Assembly (NCBI GenBank): GCA_003511785.1
Contig: DOIS01000084.1
Location: 1 to 6,226 of the forward strand
Direction: 5' to 3'
From: Paracoccaceae bacterium
GTDB lineage: Bacteria; Pseudomonadota; Alphaproteobacteria; Rhodobacterales; Rhodobacteraceae
Length of the DNA: 6,226 nucleotides
The notes beneath the pieces were generated by a model. That model did no database searches. It was not told the DNA's origin and saw only the letters and a list, made by a program, of their open reading frames with translations. Below, one piece after another: positions 4,104 to 6,226 of the stretch. Made by a program: the position numbers and the translations under genes. Numbering within the stretch: the stretch's first letter is position 1; every line of letters begins with the position of its first letter.

Positions 4104-6226
4104 TCAACGCCCCTCCGTCTGCGTGGTTTCGGAATGCGACGGGTCCACGTCCATCGGCCCGACATTGACCGTCTCGCCCGCGATCCGCGCCATGCGCGAG
4201 AAGCTGTAGAGCGTCAGCATCACCGCACCGAGAACCGTCAGGAACACGCCCAGATCGAAGATCAGCGCGGTCGCCAGTTCGAACTCCTCGAAGGGCGGAA
4301 TGGTGAAATAGCCGAAGCTCGAGGTCAGGAACGGCCGCCCTGCCAGCCACGAGCCGACCCCGGCCAGCCCGGCGATGATGACGCCGAAGCCGATCAGTAC
4401 ATGATACTCGGTGCGCTGCCGCTCCTGCGCCCAGAGGAACCCGGACGCCATGTATTGCATCAGCAGCGCGATGGCGACCACGAGGCCCGACACGAACCCA
4501 CCACCCGGCTGGTTGTGCCCGCGCAAGAAGATGAACACGCCCACCAGGATGGCGATCGGCATCATCACGCGGGTGGCGACCACCATCATCATCGGGTGGC
4601 GGTCATTGCTGCGCAGCCGGTCGTCGCGCCAATTGCGCAGCCGCCGCCCGGCCTCGCCCGACAGCATCGCAAGGAGCAGCGCGTAGATGGTCAGCCCGGC
4701 GATCCCCAAAACGATGATCTCGCCATAGGTGTCGTAACCCCGGAAATCGACGAGGATCACGTTCACCACGTTGGTGCCGCCGCCGCCGGTCTTGGCGTTC
4801 TCCAAGTGGAAGGCCGAGATCGAGGAAATATCCCGCGTCATGAACGCATAGCTCAGCGCCGCGACGCCGAGCCCCGCGGCCACGGCGATCGTGCCGTCGC
4901 GCAGGCGCAGGCCCGGCGCGCTTTCCCTGGGCGTCGTCTTGGGCAGGAAGTTCAATGCCAGCAACAGCAGCAGCACCGTTACCGTCTCGACCGAGATCTG
5001 GGTGAGCGCCAGGTCCGGCGCCGACAGATAGACGAACCCGGCCGACACCATCAGCCCGATCACCCCGATCAGGACAAGCGACAGGAACCGCGCGCGGTGC
5101 AGCGTGACGACCAAGAGGGTCGCGACCACCAGCAGAACGAATCCCACGGCCACGGTCGGCGGCACGGGCAAGAGCGGATTGGTCCCCGGCCGATGGGCAC
5201 TGCCGAACCAGGCCCAGGCGCCCAGCGCCACGGAGAAGGTCACGAACCACGCCAGATAGGTGCTGATCGCGCCGGAGTGCAGCCGGTGCGTGATCCGGTC
5301 GGCGCCGCGCACGCAGGCCTCCACCAGTGCGTCGAAAATCGCCTTGGCCTCGGGCCGGCGCGCGGCCAGCCAGGCGCGCATCAACCCGCCATGCAGCCAG
5401 AGCAGGATCGCACCACCGGCGACCGCGATGATCGACAGGATCAGCGCCGTGTTCACACCGTGCCACAGCTTGAGCGAATAGTAAGGCAACTCGCCCCCGC
5501 CGATCACCGCACCCCCAGCCGACGCCACGATCGGCCCCACGATGGTTTTCGGCATCAGCCCGATCAGAACCACCAGCGCGGCCAGAAGCGCCGGCGGTGC
5601 CCACATGCCGAAGCCCGGGTCATGCGGCTTGGCCGGGTAGTCGTCGCGCTTGGGCCCCAGGAAGACATGGAAGATGAAGCGCAGCGAATAGGCCACCGAG
5701 AACAGCGCGGCGAAGGTGGCGACGCCTGCCACCAGCCAGGGGTTCTGCATCCATTCGGTGCCCGCCGCGGCGTCAAGCATCATTTCCTTGGACATGAACC
5801 CGTTGAAGGGCGGCAGCCCCGCCATGGACAGCGCCGCGACGATGCCGATGGTGGCGGTCACCGGCATCAGCGCAGCCAGACCGCCCAGGCGCTTGATGTC
5901 TCGGGTATGCGCCTCGTGATCGACGATACCCGCCACCATGAAGAGCGCGGCCTTGAAGGTCAGGTGGTTGATGATGTGAAACACCGCGACCACGGCACCG
6001 AAGGGCGTGCCCAGGCCCAATAGGAACGTCAGAAAGCCAAGATGGCTCACCGTGGAAAAGGCGAGAAGCCCCTTCAGATCGTCCTTGAACAGCGCGATCA
6101 CCGCGCCCACAGCCATGGTGACGAGGCCGGTGGTCGCCACGATATAGAACCACTCGGACGTGCCGGCGAGCGCGGGCCACATCCGCGCCAGCAGGAAAAC
6201 ACCCGCTTTCACCATCGTGGCCGAGG
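4104..6226 (-). CDS. phaAB: Mrp/Pha cation:proton antiporter fused subunit A-B, N-terminus missing
   Basis: The gene enters from the right edge already in frame: the residues before the first Met (6215) read SAT, giving the family motif SATMVKAGV. By comparison with Bacillus MrpA, about 250 N-terminal residues are missing. Counting from Met 6215, 703 residues remain. The antiporter-like part includes Lys3 (MVKAG), Lys48 (DDLKGLLAFS), the His84/Lys88 helix NHLTFKAALFMVAG, and Lys143 in GLPPFNGFMSKE. These lysines match the proposed proton-path positions of MrpA and NuoL. Residues about 380-425 (APDLALTQISVETV) and 482-518 (NVILVDFRGYDTYGE) are the C-terminal MrpA domains related to MbhD and MbhE. 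Residues about 541-675 are a complete MnhB domain (ATRVMMPIAI, then FLRGHNQPGGGF). The A and B subunits are thus one chain, as in group 2 Mrp (Pha) systems. The TGA at 4106-4104 is one base from phaC. The operon promoter lies outside the window. Confidence 0.96.
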   Translation of the reverse strand, partial: SATMVKAGVFLLARMWPALAGTSEWFYIVATTGLVTMAVGAVIALFKDDLKGLLAFSTVSHLGFLTFLLGLGTPFGAVVAVFHIINHLTFKAALFMVAGIVDHEAHTRDIKRLGGLAALMPVTATIGIVAALSMAGLPPFNGFMSKEMMLDAAAGTEWMQNPWLVAGVATFAALFSVAYSLRFIFHVFLGPKRDDYPAKPHDPGFGMWAPPALLAALVVLIGLMPKTIVGPIVASAGGAVIGGGELPYYSLKLWHGVNTALILSIIAVAGGAILLWLHGGLMRAWLAARRPEAKAIFDALVEACVRGADRITHRLHSGAISTYLAWFVTFSVALGAWAWFGSAHRPGTNPLLPVPPTVAVGFVLLVVATLLVVTLHRARFLSLVLIGVIGLMVSAGFVYLSAPDLALTQISVETVTVLLLLLALNFLPKTTPRESAPGLRLRDGTIAVAAGLGVAALSYAFMTRDISSISAFHLENAKTGGGGTNVVNVILVDFRGYDTYGEIIVLGIAGLTIYALLLAMLSGEAGRRLRNWRDDRLRSNDRHPMMMVVATRVMMPIAILVGVFIFLRGHNQPGGGFVSGLVVAIALLMQYMASGFLWAQERQRTEYHVLIGFGVIIAGLAGVGSWLAGRPFLTSSFGYFTIPPFEEFELATALIFDLGVFLTVLGAVMLTLYSFSRMARIAGETVNVGPMDVDPSHSETTQTEGR
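4191..4595 (-). other. MnhB (subunit B) domain at the C-terminus of PhaAB
   Basis: This is the part of phaAB that is a separate mrpB/mnhB gene in group 1 operons. It begins after a basic linker (GRRLRNWRDDRLRSNDRH, residues 523-540 from Met 6215). It carries four predicted helices and the PGGGF motif (570-574), which is the strongest subunit B signature. Three consecutive Met codons (4592-4584) sit at its start, but no Shine-Dalgarno sequence precedes them, so independent translation of subunit B is unlikely. Domain ends are approximate. Confidence 0.85.

Noticed and set aside
4134..6023. A 629-codon open frame on the plus strand, opposite phaAB.
   Set aside because: It has the same Arg/Gln/His/Asp-rich composition and antisense origin, while the minus strand carries clear PhaAB motifs throughout.
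2214..6226. Respiratory complex I (nuoL/M/K) genes instead of an antiporter.
   Set aside because: PhaA, PhaD and PhaC are homologous to NuoL, NuoM and NuoK. However, the MnhB domain and the E, F and G subunits downstream occur in Mrp-type systems, and no NADH- or quinone-binding or iron-sulfur subunit is present.

Overview
The window looks like ordinary chromosomal DNA from a high-GC alphaproteobacterium, probably Rhodobacterales. This lineage call is an inference. It rests on the GC-rich codon use, an antiporter operon whose A and B subunits are fused (the group 2 Mrp, or Pha, layout known from Sinorhizobium and relatives), and the sequence subfamily of the MsrA protein. No mobile element, CRISPR array, tRNA or rRNA gene was seen.

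Layout. Bases 1-214 (minus strand) hold the first 71 codons of a fold-type IV PLP aminotransferase whose 3' end lies outside the window. A 142-base divergent intergenic region (215-356) follows, with a strong ribosome binding site for each flanking gene and only weak promoter candidates. Bases 357-1019 (plus strand) encode a peptide-methionine (S)-S-oxide reductase (MsrA) with an N-terminal signal peptide, so it probably acts in the periplasm. A 30-base convergent gap (1020-1049) carries a perfect inverted repeat that may end transcription from both sides.

Bases 1050-6226 (minus strand, reading right to left) are a tightly packed Mrp/Pha-type multisubunit cation/proton antiporter operon in the order phaAB (5' end missing), phaC, phaD, phaE, phaF, phaG. 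Neighbouring genes either overlap by 1-4 bases or are separated by only 1-11 bases, so translation is probably coupled. The products should form one inner-membrane complex. PhaA and PhaD are related to the antiporter-like subunits of respiratory complex I (NuoL/M/N type), and PhaC is related to NuoK. PhaE, PhaF and PhaG are small subunits specific to Mrp systems. The complex would use the proton gradient to expel monovalent cations (Na+ or K+; the sequence does not say which) and so support pH and salt homeostasis.

No new system was found. The points worth a second look are modest: the A-B fusion with no trace of an internal start, the exported MsrA of the cysteine-rich FCDRG type, the overlapping and ambiguous starts in the operon, and the shared convergent hairpin.
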